This document shows, piece after piece, positions 18,175-27,873 of a stretch of DNA of 64,000 nucleotides. Both the position numbers and the translations under genes were made by a program. The stretch covers positions 2,134,097 through 2,198,096 of the forward strand of contig NZ_FOYP01000001.1 in NCBI RefSeq assembly GCF_900115105.1. The letters run 5' to 3'. The stretch's first letter is position 1, and each line of letters opens with the position of its first letter. The notes under the pieces are model-generated. The model did not search any database. It was not told the DNA's origin and saw only the letters and a program-made list of their open reading frames with translations. Source of the stretch: Yoonia tamlensis (GTDB lineage Bacteria > Pseudomonadota > Alphaproteobacteria > Rhodobacterales > Rhodobacteraceae).

Positions 18175-18810
18175 TTATGACCGGAAAATTCGGGGGGATT
18201 GGGTTTCATGCTGCATCGAGGCAATATCAATAGCAAAGCCGGATGATCCGATATCAGCCAGATCAGACAGGGCCGCGCGCGCGCCAATGTCGCGGCACAT
18301 CGGCGCAAGGGCCGCAAGAATGCGCTGCCCTTCAGTTTGGCCCAGTGGCATCAGCCGTTGCGCGGCCTGCACCAGATTGCTGGCAAAGCATTGCAACCAG
18401 ACCTGCGCAACCTGTGTCGCAGGCAGCCCCATCAGCCCCGCCGCGCGCCCGACCGCCACCGGATAGGCCATATCAGGCAGATCCAGCCCCCAGACCGCGC
18501 GGGTCGTCGCAGCAAAAGCAGCCCCTTGCTGCATGGTTTCCATCCGGCGTTCAGCAGACGGGGCAAGCACCGCAGCAAGATCTGCAACCTCGGACACATC
18601 CTGCGCCCCATGCGCCACGCACAAAAGGATCGCATCCGAACGCCCCGCGCCGTGCGTCAGCACATCTGACAGCCAATTTTGCAGGCTTTGGCTATCGCTG
18701 ACATCACCGCGCTGCACGGCCCGTTCCAACCCGTGCGACCATGCAAAGGCCCCCACCGGATAGGCAGGCGAAAGCCATTGCGTCAATGTCAGCAAGTGGT
18801 CAATGTGCAT
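18175..18810 (-). CDS. ureF: Urease accessory protein UreF
   Basis: UreF is the all-helical accessory protein that couples UreG to the UreD-urease complex. The 211-residue product begins [29 protein letters not shown], where [16 protein letters not shown] is the family signature. Its ATG lies inside the last codons of ureE (11-bp overlap), which fixes the start; the frame is open further upstream but only as a shadow of the His-rich ureE tail. Confidence 0.95.
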   Translation of the reverse strand: MHIDHLLTLTQWLSPAYPVGAFAWSHGLERAVQRGDVSDSQSLQNWLSDVLTHGAGRSDAILLCVAHGAQDVSEVADLAAVLAPSAERRMETMQQGAAFAATTRAVWGLDLPDMAYPVAVGRAAGLMGLPATQVAQVWLQCFASNLVQAAQRLMPLGQTEGQRILAALAPMCRDIGARAALSDLADIGSSGFAIDIASMQHETQSPRIFRS

Positions 18811-19258
18811 GGGAATGGCCGTGGTCGTGGCCCATCGTGCGCCCGTGGCCGTAAGCCCCGCCTTCGGGGGTGAATGGCCCGTCAAAATCGGAGACCGTCG
18901 CGCCCAGCTGTTCCAGCATCGCGCGCATCACCTTTTCACGCTGCACGACCAGTGCATCTGCCATGATCGCGCAGGGCGCATGACGGTTGCCGATATGCCA
19001 CGCAAGCCGCACCAGATCACCCCTGATCCGCATCAATGGCTCATCCGCGGCGGCAACCGCAATTTCGCGCCCGTCATCAAGCACAAACACATGCCCCGCA
19101 TCGACCGAAGTCGTCTGTGCCAGATCGACCAGAAACGGATCACCCGCGTCTGTCACCAATCGCTTGCGCCGCAAAAGCCGCGCGTCATAGGTCAGGCTGA
19201 CCGTCCCTGCGACAGGGCCATGCGCATGGGCATGGGTGTGATGGGCCTTGGCTGTCAT
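18800..19258 (-). CDS. ureE: Urease accessory nickel chaperone UreE
   Basis: UreE binds nickel and passes it to the urease activation complex. The 152-residue product has the UreE N-terminal beta domain and the ferredoxin-like C-terminal domain with RLAWHIGNRHAP, containing the conserved metal-site histidine. It carries histidine clusters at both ends: HHTHAHAHG at residues 6-14 and [16 protein letters not shown] at the C-terminus. A C-terminal His tail is known in several UreE proteins; having an N-terminal one as well is less usual. The gene starts right after the unknown secreted-protein gene and overlaps ureF. Confidence 0.95.
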   Translation of the reverse strand: MTAKAHHTHAHAHGPVAGTVSLTYDARLLRRKRLVTDAGDPFLVDLAQTTSVDAGHVFVLDDGREIAVAAADEPLMRIRGDLVRLAWHIGNRHAPCAIMADALVVQREKVMRAMLEQLGATVSDFDGPFTPEGGAYGHGRTMGHDHGHSHAH

Positions 19259-19852
19259 TTACTTTCCGACCTTTGAAATACCCGTAACCGCATAGGTATC
19301 AGGCGTGTCCATATCACCGCTAAGATAGCTGGCCAGATAGCCGAACCCCAAAGCCGGCAGATAGTGGATACCTTCTTGGTAAGGGATACCATCACCCGCA
19401 GAATCCAGCTGCCCTGCGATCACATCATAGGTGCAACCGCCGATATCCATCTGTTCCAGCGCACCCCAGCGCGCGACGATTTTGTCGTCATAAGAACCGA
19501 TACTATCGGTCACCACCATTCGGCCCCGAAACACGGCATCCGGTGTCGGGATCGGCAATGCGTCGGTAGGGATGTTCAATGCATAGATCGCTTGGGTTTC
19601 GGGGACAATCTGGCCACCTTCCAGGTCTGCAAACTCAAGCAGATAGACCCCCTGCCCCAGAAGCGCGCGCGACACATAGCCGTCCGAATAGGTGCTGAGC
19701 AACTCGACCTCGCCCGTTGGCAAACGTGTATAGGTTTCGGACACATCCGGCCCCATCTGCAAGGTGATTCCGTTCGTCAGATCAGCCGCAACAGGGCAAT
19801 TTGCAAAAGCAGGCCCTGCGCAGGCAACAAGACACATGATTGATCTTAACAT
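19259..19852 (-). CDS. Uncharacterised secreted protein inside the urease operon
   Basis: The 197-residue product has a short signal peptide (MLRSIMCLVACAGPAFA, cleavage before Asn-Cys). The mature part contains two cysteines only, at about residues 19 and 140, which could form a disulfide in the periplasm. I recognise no catalytic motif. The gene lies between ureC and ureE in the same direction, its stop touching the ureE start, and GGGAG precedes the ATG, so it is certainly co-transcribed. Since urease and its accessory proteins act in the cytoplasm, a periplasmic product here is odd; it could concern nickel or urea uptake or envelope response, but this is inference. Confidence 0.75.
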   Translation of the reverse strand: MLRSIMCLVACAGPAFANCPVAADLTNGITLQMGPDVSETYTRLPTGEVELLSTYSDGYVSRALLGQGVYLLEFADLEGGQIVPETQAIYALNIPTDALPIPTPDAVFRGRMVVTDSIGSYDDKIVARWGALEQMDIGGCTYDVIAGQLDSAGDGIPYQEGIHYLPALGFGYLASYLSGDMDTPDTYAVTGISKVGK

Positions 19853-19918
19853 CGTTTTCTCCCTTGGTTTTGCCCCAGCCTAGCGCATTTTTTTTGCAAA
19901 TGCGCCAGACAACACCAA

Positions 19919-21643
19919 TCAGAACAAGAAATACCGCTGCGCCATTGGCAATTCTTTTGCGGGCTCACACGTCAGCAATACACCGTCGGCGCGCACCTCA
20001 TAGGTTTCGGGGTTCACTTCCATATGGGGCATCGCATCGTTCAGCTTCAGATCTTTCTTGCCGATATTGCGGGTGTTGCTGACAGGCAGCGTCTGCTTGG
20101 CCAGTCCCAACTTGTCGCGCAAGCCATCATCTTGGGCCGCAGCACTGACAAATGTCACTGCCGAATTTTCAACAGACCGCCCATAAGCGCCAAACATCGG
20201 GCGCGAATAGACAGGTTGCGGCGTCGGAATGGACGCATTCGGATCACCCATTTGCGCGGCCACAATTGTGCCACCCATCAAGATCATTTCGGGTTTTACG
20301 CCAAAGAACGCGGGGTTCCACAGCACCAGATCGGCGCGTTTGCCTTCTGCGATCGACCCGACATGCGCCGAAATCCCATGCGCAATGGCCGGATTGATTG
20401 TGTATTTCGCGATATAGCGGCGCACGCGCATATTGTCGTTATCGCCGGTCTCTTCGGGCAGGCTGCCGCGCTGTTTTTTCATTTTATCAGCGGTTTGCCA
20501 CGTGCGAATCAGCACTTCGCCAACGCGGCCCATCGCCTGACTGTCAGAGGCAATAATCGAAAACGCGCCCATATCATGCAAGATATCTTCGGCGGCAATC
20601 GTTTCACGGCGGATGCGGCTTTCGGCAAAGGCCACATCTTCGGGGATGGATTTATCAAGGTGATGACAGACCATCAGCATATCCAGATGCTCGTCCACCG
20701 TGTTCACCGTAAACGGCCGTGTCGGATTGGTCGAAGACGGCAAAACATGCGCCTCGCCACAAATCTTGATGATGTCTGGCGCATGGCCGCCGCCCGCTCC
20801 TTCGGTATGAAAGGCGTGGATGGTGCGGCCCTTCATGGCGCCGACCGTGTTTTCCACAAAACCGGATTCGTTCAGCGTATCGGTGTGGATCATCACCTGC
20901 ACGTCCATTGCATCCGCGACAGACAGGCAATTATCAATCGCCGCAGGGGTTGTGCCCCAGTCCTCGTGCAGCTTCAGGCAGGACGCGCCGCCCAGAACCT
21001 GTTCTTCGAGCGCCGCAGTAAGCGACGCGTTCCCCTTGCCTGCAAAGGCAAGGTTCATCGGAAACGCATCCGCCGCCTGCATCATCCGGCCAATGTGCCA
21101 AGGGCCTGGCGTACAGGTTGTGGCCAGCGTGCCATGCGCAGGGCCGGTACCGCCACCGATCATAGTGGTCAGGCCGGAATGCAACGCATCCTCAATCTGC
21201 TGCGGACAAATAAAATGGATATGGCTGTCAATGCCGCCAGCCGTCAGAATGCGGCCTTCTCCCGCAATCGCCTCGGTGCCAGGCCCCACAATAATATTCA
21301 CACCAGGTTGGGTGTCAGGGTTTCCCGCCTTGCCAATCTTGACAATACGCCCGTCTTTCAGGCCCACATCCGCCTTGATAATGCCCGACCAGTCAACAAT
21401 CAGCGCGTTGGTGATGACAGTATCAACCGCCCCTTGCGCACGGGTGGCCTGCGATTGACCCATCCCGTCGCGGATCACCTTGCCGCCGCCGAACTTGACC
21501 TCTTCACCATAGCCGCCCGCAACTTCAACGGTCAGGTCACGCTCGACCTCGATCATCAGATCCGTATCCGCAAGCCGGACCTTATCGCCCACTGTGGGGC
21601 CAAACATCGCCGCATAATCGCGGCGTGAAATTACTGCTGGCAT
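19919..21643 (-). CDS. ureC: Urease subunit alpha
   Basis: UreC is the catalytic subunit that hydrolyses urea at a dinuclear nickel centre. The 574-residue product has the metal-ligand motif [14 protein letters not shown] (His-X-His), the carbamylated lysine in [13 protein letters not shown], the flap signature [20 protein letters not shown] (here starting at LMVCHHLDK) and the C-terminal [13 protein letters not shown]. Start [20 protein letters not shown] is the normal N-terminus. It follows ureB by one base and is the third structural gene of the operon. Confidence 0.98.
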   Translation of the reverse strand: MPAVISRRDYAAMFGPTVGDKVRLADTDLMIEVERDLTVEVAGGYGEEVKFGGGKVIRDGMGQSQATRAQGAVDTVITNALIVDWSGIIKADVGLKDGRIVKIGKAGNPDTQPGVNIIVGPGTEAIAGEGRILTAGGIDSHIHFICPQQIEDALHSGLTTMIGGGTGPAHGTLATTCTPGPWHIGRMMQAADAFPMNLAFAGKGNASLTAALEEQVLGGASCLKLHEDWGTTPAAIDNCLSVADAMDVQVMIHTDTLNESGFVENTVGAMKGRTIHAFHTEGAGGGHAPDIIKICGEAHVLPSSTNPTRPFTVNTVDEHLDMLMVCHHLDKSIPEDVAFAESRIRRETIAAEDILHDMGAFSIIASDSQAMGRVGEVLIRTWQTADKMKKQRGSLPEETGDNDNMRVRRYIAKYTINPAIAHGISAHVGSIAEGKRADLVLWNPAFFGVKPEMILMGGTIVAAQMGDPNASIPTPQPVYSRPMFGAYGRSVENSAVTFVSAAAQDDGLRDKLGLAKQTLPVSNTRNIGKKDLKLNDAMPHMEVNPETYEVRADGVLLTCEPAKELPMAQRYFLF

Positions 21644-21644
21644 C

Positions 21645-21950
21645 TTAAAGATCCCCCATCACTTTGGCATTAAATCCAAACACGCGGCGCGCGCCCGACA
21701 ACGGAATCAAAGACACTTCTCGCCGCTGTCCCGGCTCAAATCGCACCGCCGTGCCCGCCGCAATATCAAGCCGCAGCCCATGCGCCGCCTTGCGGTCAAA
21801 CGCAAGCGCAGGATTCGTCTCCGCAAAATGGAAATGCGACCCGACCTGCACGGGGCGATCACCGGTATTGGCAACTTCCATCACCACAGCCGTGGCCCCC
21901 GCATTCAACACAATATCGCCGTCAGCGACGATCAATTCACCGGGTTTCAT
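21645..21950 (-). CDS. ureB: Urease subunit beta
   Basis: The 101-residue product is a separate beta subunit, as in most bacteria. It shows the typical start [37 protein letters not shown] and [22 protein letters not shown]. It assembles with UreA and UreC in the cytoplasm. One base separates it from ureC and 42 bases from ureA. Confidence 0.97.
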   Translation of the reverse strand: MKPGELIVADGDIVLNAGATAVVMEVANTGDRPVQVGSHFHFAETNPALAFDRKAAHGLRLDIAAGTAVRFEPGQRREVSLIPLSGARRVFGFNAKVMGDL

Positions 21951-21992
21951 GGCGCAATCCCCCTCATCATCTTGCTATAAATACTCGAAAAA

Positions 21993-22295
21993 TCAACGGA
22001 TCGGGTCATGCACTGTCACCAGTTTTGTACCGTCCGGAAAAGTGGCTTCGACCTGCACTTCTTGGATCATCTCGGCAATGCCATCCATGACATCATCGCG
22101 GGTGATCACCTGCGCACCCGCCTGCATCATATCCGCGACGGACCGGCCGTCGCGCGCACCCTCAACCACGGCATCCGTGATCAGCGCAATGGCTTCGGGA
22201 TAGTTCAGCTTAACACCGCGCGCACGGCGTTTGCGCGCAACCTCGGCGGCCATGGCGATCAAAAGCTTGTCTTTTTCTCGGGGGGTCAATTGCAT
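21993..22295 (-). CDS. ureA: Urease subunit gamma
   Basis: The 100-residue product is the standard gamma subunit: [20 protein letters not shown] at the start, [21 protein letters not shown] in the middle and [20 protein letters not shown] at the end. It begins 3 bases after the ureD stop, consistent with one transcript ureD-A-B-C-X-E-F-G. Confidence 0.97.
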   Translation of the reverse strand: MQLTPREKDKLLIAMAAEVARKRRARGVKLNYPEAIALITDAVVEGARDGRSVADMMQAGAQVITRDDVMDGIAEMIQEVQVEATFPDGTKLVTVHDPIR

Positions 22296-22298
22296 GGG

Positions 22299-23150
22299 TC
22301 ATAGTCTCCAGACACGGGGGATCGGCGCGGTTGAGAGCGCCTCGACAACAGGGATGAGCATGCGGCGCAGTGCAAAACCGTCAGCAGCGAGAAACCGCAC
22401 CAACAGCAAATCATCGGCAATCAGGCTTGCGCCACAGGTTTCAGGTAAATGCAGCTTTCCAACGCAAGCCTGCGCCGCAGGCCCCGCCAGCAAAACGGTC
22501 GCCATCGCGCCCGCGCCGCCGGCAATTGCGGGGCGCTCTAGCTGGCGTTTGGCATCGCCAATCAACCGCACAGCATCCGCAAAAACCAACCTGTCGTCGC
22601 GCCAGACGCGCCATTGATCGGTGAAATGCAGATTGCGGACATCTTCGCCCATCGCGGGGCGACCAAAGATCACGGGTTCAACAATCAAGGCGGTTGCATC
22701 ATCTGCCAGCCGGACATGCATCTGGCGGTCGATTGCCGCGCTTTCAAACAGGATGGTTTCCTGCGGGATCCAGTCAATCCGGCCCCCGGCACCGACAGTC
22801 AAATTGACCTGCGCCTGCGCGACCTGCCCGGGGTGCGCGCGGTAGCCGCGTTCAGCAGCCTGCGACGACAAGGTCACATGCGCGCCCGCTTGGGCCGTTA
22901 CATCTATACGCATATTATCGCCACCGGTCAGCCCGCCGGCGGTATTCAGAAACACCGCATCCAGCGCATCACCACGCACCCGCGGGAACAGCGCCTTAAG
23001 CGATCCTTCCTGCCGCAAATCGGCAATCACCGACTGCGCCCCGCGCCGCTTGGCGCTTAGGGCCAACACGCCTTGTGCGCGCGGGCCCGTGGGCACGGCG
23101 TCGGCTGTGGCAATTTGGGCGGCGTAGGTAATGGGCTGGCCTCTGGGCAT
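22299..23150 (-). CDS. ureD: Urease accessory protein UreD
   Basis: UreD binds apo-urease and recruits the UreF-UreG complex for nickel insertion. The 283-residue product has the family features KALFPR near residue 48, AVFLNTAGGLTGGD near 60 and LSSQAAERGYRA near 86. I chose the ATG giving MPRGQPITYAAQIA, with GGAAA a few bases upstream; the frame extends 33 codons further as an unlikely start. It is the first gene of the urease operon, so the promoter and the palindrome at 23247-23268 upstream of it probably govern all eight genes. Confidence 0.92.
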   Translation of the reverse strand: MPRGQPITYAAQIATADAVPTGPRAQGVLALSAKRRGAQSVIADLRQEGSLKALFPRVRGDALDAVFLNTAGGLTGGDNMRIDVTAQAGAHVTLSSQAAERGYRAHPGQVAQAQVNLTVGAGGRIDWIPQETILFESAAIDRQMHVRLADDATALIVEPVIFGRPAMGEDVRNLHFTDQWRVWRDDRLVFADAVRLIGDAKRQLERPAIAGGAGAMATVLLAGPAAQACVGKLHLPETCGASLIADDLLLVRFLAADGFALRRMLIPVVEALSTAPIPRVWRL

Positions 23151-23246
23151 GGGTTTCCAATTGGTAAATTGCCCAAAAACCAAGCGAAGAGGCCAGCAAA
23201 CACGCGCCCGCGCGCGCCCCAAGCGTTGCATTCGCAGGGGCGCGCA

Positions 23247-23268
23247 CAAAATATGTGCTCATATTTTG
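23247..23268. promoter_or_regulatory. 9-bp inverted repeat upstream of the urease operon, candidate operator
   Basis: CAAAATATG and CATATTTTG form perfect 9-bp arms around TGCT, 97 bp before the ureD start. It is strikingly A/T-rich in a GC-rich gap. Which protein binds it, if any, cannot be told from the sequence. Confidence 0.45.
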
Positions 23269-23330
23269 GCATCGCACAATAATTCATCCAAATTGAAATC
23301 CGCCGCCTTTCAACGCGCAAACACCGCAGA

Positions 23331-25616
23331 TTATGGCTTGTCCATCCGGACCTGATAGCGGATTTTTCCCTTAACGGCGGTCCCCCAGTTCAGATGCACG
23401 CTGCGGTTATCTGCACCTTGCGCGCCTTCGGCCCATGGCATTTCGTGAATGCGGTTGCCCGCCGCATTGGTGATCGCACCATCGGGCAGAACGCTATCGA
23501 CAAACAGCGCGTGCCCTTCAAACGGGAGCGCAACACCGGTGTCGATCACCCAAGTCAGCGCTGTCGTGGCTTGGTCATGGGTCAATGTCACGGGGTTCGC
23601 GACGGATTCATTGACATTATGGAACGTATTGCCCCGAAATTCGAGCCCGCGCGTCCGCGTATAATCCAGATCGGCAAATGTCGTATCCACCCGTTCGACC
23701 CGATCCATCTGTCCGTTGGACGACCGGAACACGTTCCCCAGCACCGCAAACCCGTTGATATAATGACCAGGCCCGTAAGGTTTGATCACAATGAAATTCG
23801 CCCAAGAGGCCACATCACTATTCAGGAAAATATTGCCCGTAATGGTCAACCCGCCAAATGAAAACTGCGTCCCCAGTGCCGGATCGCTGCTGTGTTCATT
23901 GGTCCATTCGATAAAATTATTGTCACAGTAATTACCCGTAAAGATGGTTTTAGGATTGGGGGTTGTGATCACCACCCCGCCCTTGCGCACGCCCAAAATC
24001 TCGTCGTCGCCGTGGAACCAATGGTTGGCGGTAATCAGCGTACCCGACCCCGACAGCACGCAAAAGTGCTTGAACCGGTTCACGCGGTTATCGCGGATTT
24101 TTACGTCATTGGCGTTGGCATTGAACCCGATGCTGACACGCGCCGAAACCGGCACGGATTGCTCGTCGGAAATAAATTGGCAGCGGTCGATCATCATCCC
24201 CTGACAGCCGCGGCCGGGCGACGACAGCCCGCGATCTTTGGGTTTGTTCACAAAGCAATCGCGCAGATGGAACGTCAGCCCGTCGGGCGCAAGCATAATC
24301 CCGCTGGCAATGCCGCTGCCCTGAAATTCGATATCATCAATCACGAACTGGCTCAGCTTATTGTAGCCCGAAAAATCAAGCAGGTATTTGTAACGGGTAA
24401 AGGTAAAGCTCTGCGTGCCTTCGGCGTCATAAAGCGGCGCGCTGAGTTCGAGCGTCTGCGCGCCCGTATCAACCGACCGCACATAAATTTCGCGCCCCAC
24501 CCCGTTGCCGGTAACCAGAGAACCCACAGGAATATTTGCGATATTGACCACATTGGTCAGCACCAGTTCATTTGCTGCGGCATAAGTCGCGGTGGATGTG
24601 AAAACTTCGGTATCCCACGCGGCCCCTGCGACAGGCTGGAACTGTCCGTTGCGGATCACGCGGCGGGTGGCATATTCGGTCCGCGTCGGATCGCAGGCTT
24701 GCATATCGACGGGTGCCGTCAGCGCCACCCTTCGCCCGCAAAGATCAAGCGATTCATGATCGGCAAAATTAATCAGCGCCTGAAACGCCTTTTTAAACGC
24801 CAGTTCTTCGTCTTTGAACGCATCCAGATAGGCATCATAATTATAGCCGCACTGCATGATAAAGCGGTAGGTCGCATCCTGCACGATTCGGCCTTCGAAT
24901 TTGACATGGTTTTCCATTGTTACGCTGTTTTGCAGCAGATAATCCCCCGGCGGCACCATCACCGTGCGCCCGCCTGCTGCGGCATCTGCCGCCTCGAACG
25001 CAGCGCTGTCATCGGTCAGACCGTCACCCTTTGCGCCGTAATCCAAGACATCCACAATCGCCAGCAGATCGCGGGTAAACACCGCGCTGACATCCTCAAT
25101 CTGGATATCGTCAACGCGCACAACCCCGCCTGTCGGTCCGGTCAGATCAATTCCCAGATGGCCGTAATCCGCCCCCGTCCAAAGCATATCAACGCCCGTG
25201 CGGTCGCCCGTGCCGATGATGGCGGTGATTTCGACGACTTCGCCGTAGGTTGTCAGTTGTACGGATGGGCCAAAGGCGGGCAGGCCCGGCGCAGGCGCGC
25301 CGCCCGTCAGCCCCGCCCAGCCCGATACGCGCACGGCAGGCAGCGGGCCGGAAATCGCTTTGACCTTTGCGGTGACACGCAGATAACAACCCGGCAGAAT
25401 GGGCGTTTCGGTCATATAGCGCACATGCGCGGTTGGGTCGATTTTCAGCACCTCAAGACAGCCCGCAAAATCCGCGTCCGCCGCCACATATACGCCCGAC
25501 CCGCTGATTGCATAGGTGTCGGACCCCGGTGTGCCGTCGCCGCTTGACCAGATGCCAAGCCCCGCCGAGAACGGTAGCGGCTGAAATACAATTCCGTCTG
25601 TGATCGCTTTATTCAT
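23331..25616 (-). CDS. Right-handed parallel beta-helix protein (pectate lyase 3/GH28-related)
   Basis: The 761-residue product has an N-terminal beta-sandwich-like region (about residues 1-190) ending at VVRVDDIQIEDV, as in carbohydrate-binding modules, then the DYGAKGDGLTDDSAAFEAA motif (about 212-230) that opens the pectate-lyase-3/GH28-related beta-helix fold. The helix continues with many Asn/Gly turns such as FNANANDVKIRDNRVNRF and LTITGNIFLNSD. Such proteins cleave or bind acidic polysaccharides or occur as tailspikes. No signal peptide is visible at the chosen start MNKAITDGIVFQ, which is supported by AAGAAGG upstream. The substrate is unknown. It is a single gene, its stop 180 bp from the ureD start. 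Confidence 0.8.
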   Translation of the reverse strand: MNKAITDGIVFQPLPFSAGLGIWSSGDGTPGSDTYAISGSGVYVAADADFAGCLEVLKIDPTAHVRYMTETPILPGCYLRVTAKVKAISGPLPAVRVSGWAGLTGGAPAPGLPAFGPSVQLTTYGEVVEITAIIGTGDRTGVDMLWTGADYGHLGIDLTGPTGGVVRVDDIQIEDVSAVFTRDLLAIVDVLDYGAKGDGLTDDSAAFEAADAAAGGRTVMVPPGDYLLQNSVTMENHVKFEGRIVQDATYRFIMQCGYNYDAYLDAFKDEELAFKKAFQALINFADHESLDLCGRRVALTAPVDMQACDPTRTEYATRRVIRNGQFQPVAGAAWDTEVFTSTATYAAANELVLTNVVNIANIPVGSLVTGNGVGREIYVRSVDTGAQTLELSAPLYDAEGTQSFTFTRYKYLLDFSGYNKLSQFVIDDIEFQGSGIASGIMLAPDGLTFHLRDCFVNKPKDRGLSSPGRGCQGMMIDRCQFISDEQSVPVSARVSIGFNANANDVKIRDNRVNRFKHFCVLSGSGTLITANHWFHGDDEILGVRKGGVVITTPNPKTIFTGNYCDNNFIEWTNEHSSDPALGTQFSFGGLTITGNIFLNSDVASWANFIVIKPYGPGHYINGFAVLGNVFRSSNGQMDRVERVDTTFADLDYTRTRGLEFRGNTFHNVNESVANPVTLTHDQATTALTWVIDTGVALPFEGHALFVDSVLPDGAITNAAGNRIHEMPWAEGAQGADNRSVHLNWGTAVKGKIRYQVRMDKP

Positions 25617-25699
25617 GGGAAAACCTTCTTTCGCAGCGCGTGCAATTTGGTCCCGCGTCATGCGGCACCGCTGCAAAAGAGGTAGGTGAAATTGCTAAA

Positions 25700-25731
25700 G
25701 CGCCCCTAACACCACCGTCACGGTGGGGCGC
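25700..25731 (-). terminator. Hairpin after the DUF4864-like gene, possible terminator
   Basis: GCGCCCC (25700-25706) and GGGGCGC (25725-25731) are perfect 7-bp arms, with CACCGTCACGGTG pairing inside them. On the minus strand it is followed by TTTAG only, so the T tract is weak. It lies 7 bases after the stop of the preceding gene. Confidence 0.5.
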
Positions 25732-25737
25732 GCAACG

Positions 25738-26142
25738 CTAGGCGCCAAGGTCAGATTGGGGCAAGACCTGTACCGCCGTAATCTGCCATTGGCCGCCGTT
25801 TAAGGCCAGTTCATACAGCATGATGTGACCGCGCCCTGCGGCATCGCGGATCATCACCTTTTGCCACAAGCCACCCCCAACAACGCCCTGATCCAAGAAC
25901 ACTGCATCCGCGTTGTCCCAAACCATCGGATAGCCGCGTTCAACCATTATGCCAAAGGCATCAGGGTCGCCAAAAAATTCCTTGACGTTAGGTGCTGCAA
26001 ATTCCCATGCACGCGCAATATCGCGGTCGCGAAACGCCTCTAGTTGATTTATGATCGTGTCTTCATGGGCGCGCGTGTCTTGCGCAAACGCGGGTAACGC
26101 TGCGACATAAAGCCCTATAATTATTGCCAAAAAATGTTTCAT
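25738..26142 (-). CDS. Secreted DUF4864-like protein
   Basis: The 134-residue product has a signal peptide (MKHFLAIIIGLYVAALPAFAQ) and a small alpha/beta domain with IINQLEAFRDRDIARAWEFAAPNVKEFFG and a C-terminal WQITAVQVLPQ. This matches my memory of the DUF4864 family of SnoaL/NTF2-like periplasmic proteins common in Rhodobacterales. No catalytic residue is obvious. It follows lysK by 57 bp in the same direction and may be co-transcribed. Function unknown. Confidence 0.75.
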   Translation of the reverse strand: MKHFLAIIIGLYVAALPAFAQDTRAHEDTIINQLEAFRDRDIARAWEFAAPNVKEFFGDPDAFGIMVERGYPMVWDNADAVFLDQGVVGGGLWQKVMIRDAAGRGHIMLYELALNGGQWQITAVQVLPQSDLGA

Positions 26143-26199
26143 CCTCGCCTCCGGTTTCGTATCCTACATAGAAGATACGATCTGAACGCCAGAATGGTT

Positions 26200-27765
26200 T
26201 CATTTTGCCAGCTGTGCTTCGATCAGTTCAATCGTTTCCGCGACACCATAAAGCGCGATAAACCCGCCAAAACGCGGACCTTGGGATGCACCCAATAGCA
26301 CCTCGTAAAGCGCTGTGAACCAGTCGCGCAGCGGATCAAATGCATGATCCTTGCCAACCGCAAAGACCATGGTTTGCAGGGCTTCGGCGTCCAGCCCGCC
26401 ATCCCAGACCTTAAGCCGCGCAACCAGATCTTGCATCGCGGCACGTTCTTGATCGGTTGGTGCGCGGTAGACCTTGGTCGGTTTCACAAAATCATTGTAA
26501 TAGCGCACGGCAAAGCCCGCCGCCTGATCCATCTGCGGGTTGTTTTCGGCGGATGCATCGGGCGCATAGCGCTGGATAAAGCCCCACAGCGTGTCCTTGT
26601 CTTCGGCCCCTGAAACCGACGCAAGGTTCAAGAGCATCGCAAATGGCACAACCATATCGGACGCGGGCACATCTTTGCCGTGAATATGGAACACCGGATT
26701 GTTCAGCTTGCCTTTGTCATCTTGGCCTTCAAACGCGCGCAATTGCTGGTGGTATTCGTCAACAGCCTTCGGGATCACGTCGAAATGCATCCGCTTGGCT
26801 GTTTTGGGTTTCAGATACATGAAATACGACAGGCTTTCGGTTGATGCATAGGTCAGCCATTCGTCGATTGTCAGCCCGTTGCCGGATGTTTTCGAAATCT
26901 TATGGCCGTCGGCGTCAAGGAACAATTCGTAGGTGAAATGTTCCGGCGCACGGCCGCCAAGCACCCGACAAATCCCGTCATAGATCGGGGTATTGGTCGC
27001 GTGATCCTTGCCGTACATTTCAAAATCAACATCAAGTGCCGCCCAACGCGCACCAAAATCAGGCTTCCATTGCAATTTACAGTTCCCGCCGGTGACAGGC
27101 ACCGTAATATCTGTGCCGTCAACATCCGTGAATGTGATCATCCCGTCCTTGGTGACCTCTTTCATCGGCACATAAAGCACCTGCCCCGTAGTCGGGCTGA
27201 TTGGCAAAAAGATCGAATAGGTCTGGCGGCGTTCTTCGCGCAACGATTTCAGCATAATCGCCATCACGTCATCGTATTTTTCAGCCGCTTTCAGTAGAAT
27301 TTCGTCCATCTTACCGGATTGGTAATACGCGGTCGAGGACGCGAATTCATATTCAAAACCGAAGGTATCAAGGAAATTATTCAACCGCGCATTCATATGA
27401 TCGCCAAAGCTGCCATGCGTGCCAAACGGGTCCGGCACGGCGGTCAGCGGCTTTTGCATGAAAGGTTCAAGCGCGGCGGGGTCCGGCACATTGCCCGGGA
27501 TTTTGCGCATCCCGTCCATATCGTCCGAAAAGCACAGCAACTTCGTCGGTATGTCGGAAATCATTTCAAACGCGCGGCGCACCATGGTTGTGCGCCCGAC
27601 CTCTCCGAAGGTGCCGATATGCGGCAGGCCTGAGGGGCCGTAACCCGTTTCAAACAGCACATAACCCTTTTCGGGGTCTTTCTTTTCATACCGTTTAAGC
27701 ACACGGCGCGCCTCTTCAAAGGGCCAAGCCTTGGATGTCATTGCCGCGTCGCGCATATTGGTCAT
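26200..27765 (-). CDS. lysK: Lysyl-tRNA synthetase, class I
   Basis: This is the class I form of LysRS, which charges tRNA-Lys; it is found in archaea, spirochaetes and many alphaproteobacteria in place of the class II enzyme. The 521-residue product has the HIGH-type motif PHIGTFGE (about residues 48-55) and the KMSKS-type motif [11 protein letters not shown] (about 286-296). I chose the ATG giving MTNMRDAAM since GAGAAC lies upstream; a GTG four codons earlier and an ATG eight codons later are possible. No class II lysS occurs in this window. Confidence 0.95.
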   Translation of the reverse strand: MTNMRDAAMTSKAWPFEEARRVLKRYEKKDPEKGYVLFETGYGPSGLPHIGTFGEVGRTTMVRRAFEMISDIPTKLLCFSDDMDGMRKIPGNVPDPAALEPFMQKPLTAVPDPFGTHGSFGDHMNARLNNFLDTFGFEYEFASSTAYYQSGKMDEILLKAAEKYDDVMAIMLKSLREERRQTYSIFLPISPTTGQVLYVPMKEVTKDGMITFTDVDGTDITVPVTGGNCKLQWKPDFGARWAALDVDFEMYGKDHATNTPIYDGICRVLGGRAPEHFTYELFLDADGHKISKTSGNGLTIDEWLTYASTESLSYFMYLKPKTAKRMHFDVIPKAVDEYHQQLRAFEGQDDKGKLNNPVFHIHGKDVPASDMVVPFAMLLNLASVSGAEDKDTLWGFIQRYAPDASAENNPQMDQAAGFAVRYYNDFVKPTKVYRAPTDQERAAMQDLVARLKVWDGGLDAEALQTMVFAVGKDHAFDPLRDWFTALYEVLLGASQGPRFGGFIALYGVAETIELIEAQLAK

Positions 27766-27873
27766 GATAGTTCTCACGTCTAAACGGCACCCCTATGGCA
27801 CCGACTTTGCGCTCTCCCTATTGCGACAGCGCGTCTGCGTCAATAAATGGGTCACATAGATAAAGGAAACAGC

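Noticed and set aside
20024-21628. Long open frame of 534 codons on the plus strand
   Set aside because: It lies entirely opposite ureC and is rich in Arg and His, the usual shadow of a GC-rich gene; no family resemblance.
23892-25547. Long open frame of 551 codons on the plus strand
   Set aside because: It is antisense to the beta-helix protein gene, which has recognisable motifs and a good ribosome-binding site.
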